DNA of 64,000 bases. Source: CALKXV01 sp964632495. Lineage in GTDB: Bacteria; Pseudomonadota; Alphaproteobacteria; Rhodobacterales; Rhodobacteraceae. The DNA is taken from the NCBI GenBank assembly GCA_964632495.1, contig CAZWDS010000004.1, positions 21,075 through 85,074 of the forward strand, given 5' to 3'. The position numbers and the translations under genes are program-made. Shown here in pieces: positions 9,097 to 19,291 of the stretch (position 1 is its first letter; every line of letters begins with the position of its first letter). Under the pieces are notes generated by a model. The model saw nothing but the letters and a program-made list of their open reading frames with translations. It had not been told where the DNA came from and ran no database searches.

Positions 9097-10227
9097 ATGA
9101 AAAAGCTGCTACTTGCCGCAACCGCTCTGGCCCTGTCGGCCAGTGTGGTCTCTGCCGAAGTGAAGGTCGGGATGATCACAACGCTATCGGGCGGCGGTGC
9201 CGGACTGGGCATCGACGTGCGAGACGGTTTCATGCTGGCGGTCAAGCAATCGGGCCGTGATGATATCGAGGTGGTGATCGAAGACGATCAGCGCAAACCC
9301 GACATCGCCGTGCAACTGGCCGACAAGATGATCCAGTCGGAGAAGGTAGATGTGCTGACCGGCATCATCTGGTCCAACCTTGCCATGGCCGTGGTGCCTG
9401 CGGCGACGGCCCAGGGCAAGTTTTACCTCTCGCCAAACGCCGGACCGTCGCCTTTGGCCGGAAAGGGGTGTCACCCGAATTACTTCAATGTCGCTTGGCA
9501 GAATGACAGCCTGCACAATGGTGGCGGGGCTTACGCCAATATCGCGGGCTACAAGAACAGCTTTATCCTTGCGCCGAACTATCCTGCCGGAACCGATGCG
9601 TTGAACGGGTACAAAGCGTTGTACGAAGGTGAGGTTGCGGCCGAGGTTTATACCAAGTTGGGCCAAACAGATTATGCCGCCGAGATCGCTCAGATCCGCG
9701 CATCCGGAGCTGATAGTGTTTACTTCTTCTTGCCGGGTGGTATGGGGATTTCGTTTTTGAAACAATATGCTGACAGTGGGATTGAGATCCCGGTCGTTGG
9801 TCCGGCCTTCAGCTTTGATCAGGGAATTTTGCAGGCTGTGGGCGCGGCGGCTTTGGGTGTCAAGAACACATCCCAGTGGAACAAGGACATCGACAATGCG
9901 GCGAACGCGGCCTTCGTCAAGACGTTTCAGGCCGAGTATGGTCGCCTGCCGTCGCTTTATGCGTCCCAGGGATTTGACACGGCGAACCTGTTGATCAGCG
10001 CGATTGGCAAAGCGGATGTGTCGGACGCCGATGCCTTCCGTGCGGCGCTGAAGGAAGCTGACTTTGACTCTGTGCGCGGTGACTTCCAGTTCGGGCCGAA
10101 CAATCACCCGATCCATGACGTTTATGTCCGCGAGGTGATCCAAGAAGGCGACATCTTCACCAACAAGATCATCGACACCGTGCTGGAAGATCACGGTGAT
10201 CCTTACGCCGCCGAATGCCAGATGTAA
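9097..10227 (+). CDS. Liv-type ABC transporter substrate-binding protein
   Basis: This 376-residue periplasmic type I binding protein (branched-chain amino acid/amide family) begins with a Sec signal peptide (MKKLLLAATALALSASVVSA, cut before EVKVGM). The start EVKVGMITTLSGGGAGLG and the segment FILAPNYPAGTDALNGYKA fit the family. The ATG at 9097 has AGGGAG seven bases upstream; the frame is open to 9025 but the upstream residues do not look like a leader. It feeds the LivHMGF homologues at 10753-14078. The ligand cannot be read from the sequence: family members bind amino acids, amides, urea, aromatics or betaines. The neighbouring demethylation genes make an N-methylated compound or its breakdown product a reasonable guess. 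Confidence 0.9.
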   Translation: MKKLLLAATALALSASVVSAEVKVGMITTLSGGGAGLGIDVRDGFMLAVKQSGRDDIEVVIEDDQRKPDIAVQLADKMIQSEKVDVLTGIIWSNLAMAVVPAATAQGKFYLSPNAGPSPLAGKGCHPNYFNVAWQNDSLHNGGGAYANIAGYKNSFILAPNYPAGTDALNGYKALYEGEVAAEVYTKLGQTDYAAEIAQIRASGADSVYFFLPGGMGISFLKQYADSGIEIPVVGPAFSFDQGILQAVGAAALGVKNTSQWNKDIDNAANAAFVKTFQAEYGRLPSLYASQGFDTANLLISAIGKADVSDADAFRAALKEADFDSVRGDFQFGPNNHPIHDVYVREVIQEGDIFTNKIIDTVLEDHGDPYAAECQM

Positions 10228-10228
10228 G

Positions 10229-10723
10229 TCAGGCCAGTTGGTAGCGTTTCAAGACACGATCAACGGGCGTGCCGTCGCTGAGCGGCACGCCCGGGATAAC
10301 TCCATGATCCTGAAATCCCATCTTCGTATAGTAGGCCAGACCCGACACATTGTCGGCGCGGATTTTAGCGTTGAGCGCGGTGAGGTTAGCGGTGCGTGCG
10401 CCTTCCAGGGTCGCCTTGAAAAGGGCCGTGCCGATGCCGGGCGTTTTCGGGGTTTGGCGCGCGAACGTCGAGATGTCGCCAATGTCCGCGCCGTAAGCAT
10501 CGCTGATTTCCAGGCCTTGAAACCCTGCGATGTCACTTGCGTCATCTACGGCAACAAAGCAGCAGTAGGCATCGTCGCCCAAGAACCAACCCGCAAGGTC
10601 TTGCGCGGTCACGGGGGTTTCATGGGCCGTGCTGCCACCGATGGCGATAATCTCGTTCAGGATGTCGGCCATTTGGGCCGTGTCTTCGGATCGGGCGGGG
10701 CGGATTGCGGCAAGGGTTCTCAT
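10229..10723 (-). CDS. GNAT family N-acetyltransferase
   Basis: This 164-residue protein shows a GNAT fold: an N-terminal IRPARSEDTAQMADILNEII, central strands with GFQGLEISDAYGADIGDISTF split around residues 65-88, the acetyl-CoA loop replaced by TPGIGTALF, and the C-terminal NVSGLAYYTKMGFQDHG, the usual strand after the pyrophosphate loop. It resembles phosphinothricin-type acetyltransferases, but the substrate is unknown. It lies on the opposite strand between the Liv binding-protein gene and livH, 1 bp from the former and 29 bp from the latter, so it splits an otherwise collinear transporter operon. Confidence 0.85.
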   Translation of the reverse strand: MRTLAAIRPARSEDTAQMADILNEIIAIGGSTAHETPVTAQDLAGWFLGDDAYCCFVAVDDASDIAGFQGLEISDAYGADIGDISTFARQTPKTPGIGTALFKATLEGARTANLTALNAKIRADNVSGLAYYTKMGFQDHGVIPGVPLSDGTPVDRVLKRYQLA

Positions 10724-10752
10724 GAACGCGACTGTCTTTCGGGGGCCGCCTG

Positions 10753-11673
10753 ATGTCCAGCGTCCTTCTGGCCGAACAGGTGTTGAACGGGCTGCAACTG
10801 GGCGTGATGTTGTTTCTGATGGCCGCTGGTTTGACGCTGATCTTCGGCGTTATGGGATTGATCAATCTGGCCCATGGCTCGCTTTACATGGTGGGGGCCT
10901 TTGCTGCGGCTGGGGTGGCGGGGGCGACCGGGTCTTTTCTGTTGGCCTTGATCGCGGCTTTGGCGGCGGCGGCTTTGGCGGGCGCGATCATCGAGATGGT
11001 GGTGATCCGACGCTTATACGCCGCCGACCATTTGGATCAGGTGTTGGCAACCTTCGCACTGATCCTGATTTTCTCGGAAGGCACGCGCTGGCTGTTCGGA
11101 TCCTTCCCGTTGTTTCTGGACACGCCGGACGCCTTGTCGGGGCCGGTCACTTTGCCGGGCGGGATTGAATATCCGAAGTACCGTTTGGCCTTGATCGGCG
11201 TTGGATTGGCCGTGGGCATCGGGTTGTGGTTGCTGATCGAAAAGACGCGGATCGGCATCCAGATCCGCGCAGGTAAAGATGACCGCGAGATGATCGCGGC
11301 GCTTGGTGTGGACATCCACCGACTATATACACTGGTCTTCGCATTGGGTGCTGCACTGGCCGGATTGGCGGGCGCATTGGTCGGCGCGATCCAATCCGTG
11401 CAGGTCGGCATGGGCGAGCCGGTTTTGATTCTGGCCTTCGTGGTGATCGTGATTGGCGGTATCGGATCGATCAAGGGCGCCTTCGTCGGCGCGGTGCTGG
11501 TGGGGCTTACCGACACGTTGGGCGGTATCTTTCTGCCTGAGCTGTTCAAGCTGTTCATGGACCCTTCGGCGGCCACCAGCGTCGGGTCGTCGCTGGCGTC
11601 GATGGCAATATATATCCTGATGAGCCTTGTGCTGATCTGGCGACCAACGGGCTTGTTCGGAGCGCGCGCGTGA
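10753..11673 (+). CDS. Branched-chain amino acid-type ABC transporter permease (LivH family)
   Basis: This 306-residue integral inner-membrane protein has about eight hydrophobic helices. It begins with a helix (NGLQLGVMLFLMAAGLTLIF) followed by GLINLAHGSLYMVGA, a hallmark of LivH. The cytoplasmic loop KTRIGIQIRAGKDDREM contacts the ATPases. It forms a heteromeric channel with the LivM homologue, whose start overlaps its stop codon. The order H-M-G-F follows. Substrate unknown. Confidence 0.93.
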   Translation: MSSVLLAEQVLNGLQLGVMLFLMAAGLTLIFGVMGLINLAHGSLYMVGAFAAAGVAGATGSFLLALIAALAAAALAGAIIEMVVIRRLYAADHLDQVLATFALILIFSEGTRWLFGSFPLFLDTPDALSGPVTLPGGIEYPKYRLALIGVGLAVGIGLWLLIEKTRIGIQIRAGKDDREMIAALGVDIHRLYTLVFALGAALAGLAGALVGAIQSVQVGMGEPVLILAFVVIVIGGIGSIKGAFVGAVLVGLTDTLGGIFLPELFKLFMDPSAATSVGSSLASMAIYILMSLVLIWRPTGLFGARA

Positions 11674-12653
11674 TGTCGGAACGACTTCTCAACGCATTGA
11701 TTTTGCTTGCCCTTATCGTCGTTCCGACATGGGCGGTTTGGGCGGATGAACCGTTTACGATCACGCTGGCGACCCGAGCTGTGATCCTGGCTTTAGCGGC
11801 TGTGGGTTTGAACATCGCGCTTGGATTGGGCGGTTTGGTCAGTCTTGGGCACGCCACGTTTTTCGGTTTGGGCGGCTATGCTATGGGCATTTTGGCTTTC
11901 CATGCACAGACTTACACCGCGTTGGAATTGGGGCCGCTGACAATCGAAGGCACAAAATCCATGCCGGTGATCTGGGCCGTTGCAGTGGTGGTCTCGGCGC
12001 TGGCGGCTTGGGGGATCGGCATCCTGTCGCTTAGGACAAGCGGCGTCTATTTCATCATGATCACCCTGGCCTTCGGACAGATGTTTTTCTATTTCGCCAT
12101 TTCGTGGAACACTTACGGCGGCGAAGACGGCCTGTCGATTTATGTGCGAAACGGCTTTCCGGGATTGAACACCTTGGACCCGATCCAGTTTTTCGGGCTG
12201 TGTTTCGCGGTGCTTTGCGTGGTGCTGTTTGCGAACGCCAGGCTGATGGCGTCGCCCTTCGGATTGGCGCTGAATGCGGCGCGTCAGGTGCCCGAGCGGG
12301 TCGAGACTGTTGGGTTGAACGGGCAGCGCTTGAAGCTGGTGGCGTTCATCTTGTCGGGCGCGATCACCGGCTTGGCGGGCGCATTGTTTGCCGACCTTAA
12401 CCGGTTTGTCAGTCCGTCGATGTTCTCGTGGCAGTTCTCGGGCGAGATCATCATCTTCGTGATCTTGGGCGGCGTGGCCCGACTGTTTGGCCCGGTTCTG
12501 GGCGCGGTGGCCTTCGTCGCGTTGGAGCATTGGCTGGGCGGATTGACCGAGTTCTGGCACATCTATTTGGGCGCGATCCTGTTGGGCATCGTGTTGTTTG
12601 CACGCGGCGGGTTGATCGGGATTCTGACGGGCAAAGGGGCGGCCCATGGATAG
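11670..12653 (+). CDS. Branched-chain amino acid-type ABC transporter permease (LivM family)
   Basis: This 327-residue membrane protein is the second permease subunit. Helices begin near residue 6, and the LivM segment ALGLGGLVSLGHATFFGLGG is clear, as is the cytoplasmic ARQVPERVETVGLNGQRLK loop. The start can be the GTG at 11670 (GTGA overlap with livH) or the ATG at 11673; both leave the genes coupled. Its 3' end overlaps the ATPase gene by 8 bases. Confidence 0.93.
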   Translation: MMSERLLNALILLALIVVPTWAVWADEPFTITLATRAVILALAAVGLNIALGLGGLVSLGHATFFGLGGYAMGILAFHAQTYTALELGPLTIEGTKSMPVIWAVAVVVSALAAWGIGILSLRTSGVYFIMITLAFGQMFFYFAISWNTYGGEDGLSIYVRNGFPGLNTLDPIQFFGLCFAVLCVVLFANARLMASPFGLALNAARQVPERVETVGLNGQRLKLVAFILSGAITGLAGALFADLNRFVSPSMFSWQFSGEIIIFVILGGVARLFGPVLGAVAFVALEHWLGGLTEFWHIYLGAILLGIVLFARGGLIGILTGKGAAHG

Positions 12654-13391
12654 GATCGTTTTGGAAACCCGCGGGATCACCAAACGCTTTGGGGCGGTGA
12701 CGGCGAGCGATGACATCTCGCTGGATTTACGTGCGGGAGAAATCCACGCCGTGATCGGGCCGAACGGTGCGGGCAAATCGACATTGATCGCGCAAGTCTG
12801 CGGAACCTTGGTGCCAGATAGCGGAACGGTGTCGTTGTTGGGCCAAGATGTGACAGCCATGCCGGCGCGGGATCGCGCGCGCGCGGGGTTGGGGCGCACG
12901 TTTCAGATCTCGGCATTGGCGATGGAAGACACGGTGCGCGAGAACGTGTTGTTGGGCGCACTTGGGTCCAGTGGATCGCCTTGGCGATTTTGGCAGGCCG
13001 CCGTCACAGACGACGCCTTGTCCGCCCGCGCAGACGCCGCGTTAGAGCGCGTTGGTCTGGTGGATCAGGCAGGAGTGAAGACGGCGGAATTGTCCCACGG
13101 ACAGCGGCGGCAATTGGAGGTTGCTGTCGCGCTCACCCTGTCGCCGAAAGCCTTCGTGATGGATGAGCCGATGGCGGGGATGGGGGCGGAAGGCTCGAAA
13201 ATTCTGACCGGATTTCTGGACGAATTGCGCGACGAAGCGCCGATCCTTTTGGTGGAACATGACATGGATGCGGTGTTCGCCTTGGCCGACCGGATCAGCG
13301 TTTTGGTCTACGGAAAGATCATCGCGACCGGCACGGTGGACGAGGTGCGCGGAAACCCCGAGGTGCGTGCGGCCTATTTGGGGGAAGATGC

Positions 13392-13395
<4 letters not shown>
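12646..13395 (+). CDS. ABC transporter ATP-binding protein (LivG family)
   Basis: This 249-residue ATPase drives the Liv-type importer. It has Walker A GPNGAGKS (residues 38-45), a signature LSHGQ (149-153) and Walker B AFVMDE (169-174). The Ser-His in place of Ser-Gly in the signature is common in LivG. Residues QISALAMEDTVRENVLLG fit the LivG Q-loop region. Start and stop overlap both neighbouring genes, so the four liv genes form one tightly coupled unit. Confidence 0.93.
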
Positions 13396-14074
<679 letters not shown>

Positions 14075-14078
<4 letters not shown>

Positions 14079-15271
14079 GGTTGGCTTTCGATGACCGAGG
14101 CGTCGTGAAGGGCCGCGATTTGGTCGGCGTCATAACCCAACTCGGTCAACACTTCGTCTGAATGCTCGCCCAAGCGGGGGCCGATATGGCGGATCTCTCC
14201 GGGTGTGGCCGACAGGCGCGGCGAGACGTTGTGCATCGGCATATGCCCCATGTCGTCGTCCGGCCAGTCCACCGTCAGATCGCGGCTGGCCATGTAAGGG
14301 TGTGCGTCCAGATCGGCGGCGTCGGCAACCATGCCCGCGGTGACGCCCGCGTCGGTGAAAAGGTCTAGCACCTCGTCCCGGTTGTGCGTCGCGACGAAAT
14401 CGGCGACCACCTGATCACAAGCCTCGATGTTATTCACGCGATCCGAATTGGTGCGAAAGCGCGGATCGTCGATCAACTCGGGCCGTCCGATAACGCGAAA
14501 CACGCGCTCGGCGGTAGCTTGGGTCGAGGCGGACAACGCAATGAAGCCGCCGTCTTTTGTTTGATAGATGTTGCGCGGCGCGGCAACCTCGACCATCGAG
14601 CCGAGGCGTTTTTGCACGCGACCTGTCAGCCGCCAGTTGGCGATTTGTGGGCCAAGAGTGGCGAAAATCGGTTCGAACAAGGACACGTCAATCACCTGTC
14701 CGATGCCGTCGCGGTCGCGTGCGCGCAAAGCCATCAGAACCCCAGAGGCCCCGCTTTCGCCAGCAATCATATCGGCCAAAGCAATGGGCGGCAGCACCGG
14801 CGGGCGGTCGGAAAACCCGTTCATGGCGGCGAAACCTGACAGCGCTTCGACCAATGTGCCAAAGCCGGGTCGGTCGCGATATGCGCCATCCTGCCCCCAG
14901 CCGGTGATGCGGGTGACAATCAGGCCGGGGTTGGTTTTGTGCAAAGTTTCAGGCGCTAACCCCATGTTTTCCAGCGTGCCGGGTCGGAAATTTTCAATCA
15001 GCACATCGGCGGTGTTCAGCAGCTTTTTTAGCACCTTCAAGCCATCCGGGTGGCGCATGTCCAAGGCAAGGCTGCGTTTGTTGCGGCAATAGGCCTTCCA
15101 AAAGGTTTCAACCCCTTCGACCTTCCAGTTGCGCAGATCGTCGCCGCGTCCGGGTTTTTCGACCTTGATCACATCCGCTCCGAAATCGGCCAGTTTGTGA
15201 GAAACGATGTTGCCCGCGACAAGGCGCGATAGATCGATGACGCGAAGGCCGGTGAGAGGGGGTGTGCTCAT
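14075..15271 (-). CDS. CaiB/BaiF-type CoA-transferase (family III)
   Basis: The 398-residue protein moves CoA between a CoA thioester and a free acid. It opens LTGLRVIDLSRLVAGN, has FGADVIKVEKPGRGDDLR, the YCRNKRSLALD segment, ENFRPGT and a catalytic aspartate in ALADMIAG (Asp167). I chose the ATG at 15271 because the family begins there; the frame extends 17 codons further to 15322, next to the operator of the regulator gene. No good ribosome-binding site precedes either. It is divergent from the XRE regulator, so the 15301-15377 operator may control it too. A carnitine-like or dicarboxylic acid is a possible substrate; nothing in the sequence decides it. Confidence 0.9.
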
Positions 15272-15309
15272 GGAAGGAGGTAAGATCGTTGGTGGAGGCG
15301 CGTCAAGTC

Positions 15310-15371
15310 CGTGAAAAATCATTTGACATTTTCACGAACGTGTCGTGAAAATTAGATGAATAATTTCACGA
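15310..15371 (+). promoter_or_regulatory. Promoter and operator of the XRE-cupin regulator
   Basis: A -35 box TTGACA (15323-15328) is followed after 18 bp by a -10-like GAAAAT (15347-15352). Between and overlapping them lies a perfect inverted repeat with 9-bp arms TTTTCACGA (15329-15337) and TCGTGAAAA (15343-15351). Two more half-sites flank it: CGTGAAAAA (15310-15318) and TTTCACGA (15364-15371). The placement is that of a repressor operator, probably bound by the XRE-cupin protein encoded from 15378. Confidence 0.72.
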
Positions 15372-15377
15372 GCCACC

Positions 15378-15944
15378 ATGAACGCGCACACGATCTCTGA
15401 CAGTCTGGGCCAAGACCTTCGGGTTCTGCGCAAAAGCCGTGGGCTGACCCTGAGCGATGTGGCCGAACGCGTGGGCCGCTCGGTCGGGTGGTTAAGCCAG
15501 GTTGAGCGCGATATTTCCGAGCCTTCAATGGAAGAGTTGAACGCGCTGGCCGGGACACTTGATGTGTCGATCGGGTCGTTCTTTGGCAAAGCGCCATGTG
15601 CGCCGCGCGAAGAAGGCCGTGTGGTGCGAAAGTCTGCGCGGCGGCCTTTAAGTCCGCGTGTGCCGGGATTGGTTGAAGAGCTTTTGTCACCCGATCTGAC
15701 AGACGATTTCGAAATGGTGCATTCGACCTTCGCGCCGGGCGCTGAGCGGACGGAAGACACCAGCCGCGCGACGCAGGAAGTGGGGTACATCGTTTCCGGT
15801 CAACTTGAGGTGACCATCGAAGGCGAGCGCTTCACGCTTCATCCTGGCGACAGTTTCCGTATTCGCGGTGAGCCGTTCACATGGGCCAACCGTACACATG
15901 AACCCTGCGTTGCGATCTGGGTGATCGCGCCGCCCGTCTATTAA
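15378..15944 (+). CDS. XRE-family transcriptional regulator with cupin domain
   Basis: This 188-residue regulator has an N-terminal helix-turn-helix (about residues 11-65: DLRVLRKSRGLTLSDVAERV, then SVGWLSQVERDISEPS) and a C-terminal cupin (about 110-185: QEVGYIVSGQLEVTIEGE, HPGDSFRI). This is the PuuR/SutR architecture, in which the cupin senses a small metabolite and the HTH represses catabolic genes. The next gene begins 10 bp downstream on the same strand, so it very likely controls the flavoprotein-methyltransferase operon and, through the palindromic operator in front of it, itself. The ribosome-binding site is weak and the predicted leader is short. Confidence 0.92.
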   Translation: MNAHTISDSLGQDLRVLRKSRGLTLSDVAERVGRSVGWLSQVERDISEPSMEELNALAGTLDVSIGSFFGKAPCAPREEGRVVRKSARRPLSPRVPGLVEELLSPDLTDDFEMVHSTFAPGAERTEDTSRATQEVGYIVSGQLEVTIEGERFTLHPGDSFRIRGEPFTWANRTHEPCVAIWVIAPPVY

Positions 15945-15954
15945 GGAGCCGACC

Positions 15955-18405
15955 ATGGCTGATTTCCCGACCACTGCCCGCGTTGTCATTATCGGAGGCG
16001 GCGCTGTTGGCGCTTCGTCTTTGTACCATCTGGCCAAAGCAAGTTGGACCGATTGCGTGTTGCTGGAAAAGAACGAGCTGACGGCTGGTTCAACTTGGCA
16101 CGCGGCGGGTAATGTGCCGACGTTTTCGACGTCTTGGTCCATCATGAACATGCAGCGCTATTCGACCGAGCTTTATGCACGACTTGGCGACGAGGTTGAT
16201 TATCCGATGAACTATCATCAGACGGGTTCAATTCGGATTGCGCATACGAAAGCGCGGATGCAGGAGTTTCAGCGTGCCTGTTCCATGGGGCGTTATCAGG
16301 GCATCGATATGGAGATCTGGACGCCAGAAGAAGCGCGCGCGAAATATCCGTTTCTTGAAACGCATGACATGGCGGGTGCGCTTTGGGACCCGACTGACGG
16401 CGATATTGATCCGGCGCAATTGACGCAAGCGCTTGCGAAAGGCGCACGGGATATGGGGGCGCGGATCGTGCGGCATTGTCCCGTGACGGGTGTGACGCAG
16501 AAACCGGATGGCTCGTGGATTGTGCATTCCGAGAAAGGTGACATCGCTTGTGACTATGTGGTGAACGCTGCCGGGTACTATGCGCAACACGTCGGCGAGT
16601 GGTTCAAACCTTACGGCGGACGCACCGTTCCGATGATGGTGATGAGCCATCAATATGTGCTGACAAGCCAGGTGCCGGAGGTTGAGGCTTGGTCGAAAGA
16701 GCACGGTGGAAAGTTGCCTTTGCTGCGGGATGTGGATGTCTCGTACTACCTTCGTCAAGAGAAAAATGGTTTTAACATAGGGCCTTACGAACCCAATTGT
16801 AAGGGTCATTGGATGGATGCTGACGATCCGATGCCTGATGATTTCAGCTTCCAACTTTACCCCGATGATCTGGACCGGATCGAGGACATCGTGGCCGATG
16901 CCATGGAACGCGTGCCTTTGGCAGGGCAAGCCGGGATCGAGCGGATCATCAATGGTCCGATCCCTTATGCGCCCGATGGTTTGCCTTTGATTGGTCCGAT
17001 GCCGGGTGTGAAGAACGCTTTTGAGGCTTGTGTGTTCACCTTCGGGATTGCTCAGGGCGGTGGTGCCGGCAAGGTTCTGGCCGAGTGGATTACCGAAGGG
17101 CAAACCGAGTGGGATATGTGGAGCGTCGATCCGCGTCGTTACACCGATTACACCGATCAGGATTACTGCAATCAGAAGGGCATGGAGGTTTACGGCAACG
17201 AATACGCCATGCATTTCCCTTGGCACGAATGGCCCGCGGGGCGTGACAAGAAGCAGGCCACGATCCATGATCAACTGGCCGAAGCGGGCGCGGTCTTTGG
17301 TGTTTACAATGGATGGGAGCGGGCGAATTACTTTGCCAAACCGGGCGACGACACGGGTCATGACGCAACCCAGACTTGGAACCGCGCCGGTCCGTGGGAG
17401 CCGCGCATCCGCGAGGAATGCGAAGCCGTACGCGATGCTGCGGGTGTCTGTGCGATCACCGGGTTTTCCCGATACGCCGTTGAAGGGCCGGGTGCGCGCG
17501 CATGGCTGGATCGGCAAACTGCGTCGCGGTTGCCAAACCCGGGGCGGATTGGTCTTGCCTATTTTACAGACGACCGCGGACGCGTTGTCACTGAAATGTC
17601 GGTCATCCCGCGCACGGACGATGAAGTTTGGCTGATCACGGCTGCCGTCGCACAATGGCACGATCGCGAGTTATTAGAGAAAACCGCCCCCGAAGGCATT
17701 ACGGTCCGCGACTTTACCAAGGACGGCGAGTGTCTTCTGGTCACCGGTCCGAAAGCGCGCGAGATTATCGGTGCACTGACGACCGACGCCGATCTTACCT
17801 CTCCTTGGCTTTCGGTGCAAAAGGCGACCATTGCCGGGCATTCCGCCATGTTGTTCCGCGTGTCCTTTGCAGGGGAACTTGGTTGGGAAATCCATTGCAA
17901 CCCGTCTGACGCGCCCGAGATTTGGAACGCGGTGACAACGGCGGGCGCGAGACCTTTCGGGATGTATGCGTTGAATTCCCTGCGTATCGAGAAAGGCTAT
18001 CGCGCTTGGAAAGGCGATCTTTCAAGCGACTACACCGCGCTTCAATCCGGGTTGGATCGGTTTGTGAAGCTGGACAAGGATGTCGATTTCCCCGGCAAAA
18101 CGGCGTTGCAAAACGAAAAGCAACAAGGCGTTCAAAAGCGGTTTGTGACGCTGACGGTCGAAGCAGGCGAAGCGGATGCGCCTTATATGTCAACGATTTG
18201 GCATGATGGTGCCATTGTGGGTGAAACCACCTCGGGCGGTTGGGGATACCGGGTAAATGCGTCCATCGCGCTTGGCATGGTGCGTGCCGATCTGGCTGTT
18301 CCGGGCACGGAACTGGAAGTCGAGATTTACGGCGAACGCTGCAAGGCGCGGGTCGAGGAAGACCAACCTTTGTGGGATCCGGCGAACGAACGTTTGAGGG
18401 CATAA
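15955..18405 (+). CDS. GcvT-fused FAD-dependent oxidoreductase (dimethylglycine/sarcosine dehydrogenase family), first copy
   Basis: The 816-residue protein is a fusion of an N-terminal DAO-type FAD domain (about 1-400) and a C-terminal folate-binding GcvT aminomethyltransferase domain (about 440-810). The dinucleotide motif is VVIIGGGAVGAS. The segment GSTWHAAG contains a histidine (His49) at the position that binds FAD covalently in dimethylglycine and sarcosine dehydrogenases. Such enzymes oxidise an N-methyl group and hand the one-carbon unit to tetrahydrofolate. The C-terminal LRIEKGYRAWKGDLSSDYT and KTALQ segments are typical of the GcvT half. It is the first gene after the regulator and is followed after 4 bp by the homocysteine methyltransferase-like gene. 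The exact amine is unknown. Confidence 0.9.
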   Translation: MADFPTTARVVIIGGGAVGASSLYHLAKASWTDCVLLEKNELTAGSTWHAAGNVPTFSTSWSIMNMQRYSTELYARLGDEVDYPMNYHQTGSIRIAHTKARMQEFQRACSMGRYQGIDMEIWTPEEARAKYPFLETHDMAGALWDPTDGDIDPAQLTQALAKGARDMGARIVRHCPVTGVTQKPDGSWIVHSEKGDIACDYVVNAAGYYAQHVGEWFKPYGGRTVPMMVMSHQYVLTSQVPEVEAWSKEHGGKLPLLRDVDVSYYLRQEKNGFNIGPYEPNCKGHWMDADDPMPDDFSFQLYPDDLDRIEDIVADAMERVPLAGQAGIERIINGPIPYAPDGLPLIGPMPGVKNAFEACVFTFGIAQGGGAGKVLAEWITEGQTEWDMWSVDPRRYTDYTDQDYCNQKGMEVYGNEYAMHFPWHEWPAGRDKKQATIHDQLAEAGAVFGVYNGWERANYFAKPGDDTGHDATQTWNRAGPWEPRIREECEAVRDAAGVCAITGFSRYAVEGPGARAWLDRQTASRLPNPGRIGLAYFTDDRGRVVTEMSVIPRTDDEVWLITAAVAQWHDRELLEKTAPEGITVRDFTKDGECLLVTGPKAREIIGALTTDADLTSPWLSVQKATIAGHSAMLFRVSFAGELGWEIHCNPSDAPEIWNAVTTAGARPFGMYALNSLRIEKGYRAWKGDLSSDYTALQSGLDRFVKLDKDVDFPGKTALQNEKQQGVQKRFVTLTVEAGEADAPYMSTIWHDGAIVGETTSGGWGYRVNASIALGMVRADLAVPGTELEVEIYGERCKARVEEDQPLWDPANERLRA

Positions 18406-18409
18406 GGCA

Positions 18410-19291
18410 ATGACGATCACTATTTTGGATGGCGGCATGGGGCAGGAACTGCTGGCCCGCACAGGCGCAACCCCGACCGGGTTGTGGGCGACGCAGGTTA
18501 TGATTGATCACCCCGACGCGGTGCAGTCGATCCACGCGGACTACTTTGCGGCAGGCGCAGAAATTGCGACGATAAACACCTATGCCGCCCATCACGATCG
18601 GTTGGACGGCACCCCTTATGAGACGCAGTTTGTCGCGTTGCACCGTCAGGCGATTGATCTGGCTTTGGCGGCGCGGGAGGCCCATGGCGGTGGCAAAGTG
18701 GCCAGTTCGCTTGGGCCTTTGGGTTGGTCTTACAAGGCAGAGTTTGCCCCGCCAAGTGACGTTGCGGCCAAGCTTTATGCCGAGATTGTTGCGCTCCATG
18801 ACCCTCATGTTGATCTCTATATCCTTGAGACCATGTGCGGGGTCGATCAGGCGCGTGGCGGTTTGATGGGAACGGCTGCCACGGACACACCGGTCTGGCT
18901 GGGCATCAGCGTCGACGACGAAGACGGCACGCGGCTGCGCTCGGGCGAGGCGGTGGCGGATGTCCTGCCGCTGGTCTCGGAGTTCGATGTGGACGCGGTA
19001 TTGATCAACTGTTCCCGGCCCGAAGCGGTGACCCAAGGTTTGCGGATTGTGGCCGGGGCGGGCGTGCCTTTTGGGGCCTATGCGAACGGCTTCACCTCGA
19101 TTTCGGACAGTTTCAAAGAGGCGGCGGCGACGGTGGACCGTCTGGAGGTGCGCCGTGATTTGGGGCCCGCGGAATACGCGGATTTCGCCGAAACATGGGT
19201 CGGTTTGGGCGCGACGATCATTGGGGGCTGCTGCGAAGTGGGGCCCAAGCATATCGCGGAATTGGCCCGGCGTCTTAAGGGGGCCGCATGA
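18410..19291 (+). CDS. Homocysteine S-methyltransferase family protein (betaine-homocysteine methyltransferase-like)
   Basis: The 293-residue TIM-barrel protein begins LDGGMGQELLARTG, the usual start of the family, and has the three zinc-ligand cysteines: Cys201 in INCSRPE and Cys274/275 in GGCCEVGP. The protein would move a methyl group from a donor such as a betaine or S-methylmethionine to homocysteine, giving methionine. It lies between two dimethylglycine-dehydrogenase-like genes and overlaps the second by 4 bp, which favours a betaine-type donor: loss of one methyl by this enzyme would yield the dimethylated substrate of its neighbours. That link is inference. Confidence 0.88.
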   Translation: MTITILDGGMGQELLARTGATPTGLWATQVMIDHPDAVQSIHADYFAAGAEIATINTYAAHHDRLDGTPYETQFVALHRQAIDLALAAREAHGGGKVASSLGPLGWSYKAEFAPPSDVAAKLYAEIVALHDPHVDLYILETMCGVDQARGGLMGTAATDTPVWLGISVDDEDGTRLRSGEAVADVLPLVSEFDVDAVLINCSRPEAVTQGLRIVAGAGVPFGAYANGFTSISDSFKEAAATVDRLEVRRDLGPAEYADFAETWVGLGATIIGGCCEVGPKHIAELARRLKGAA

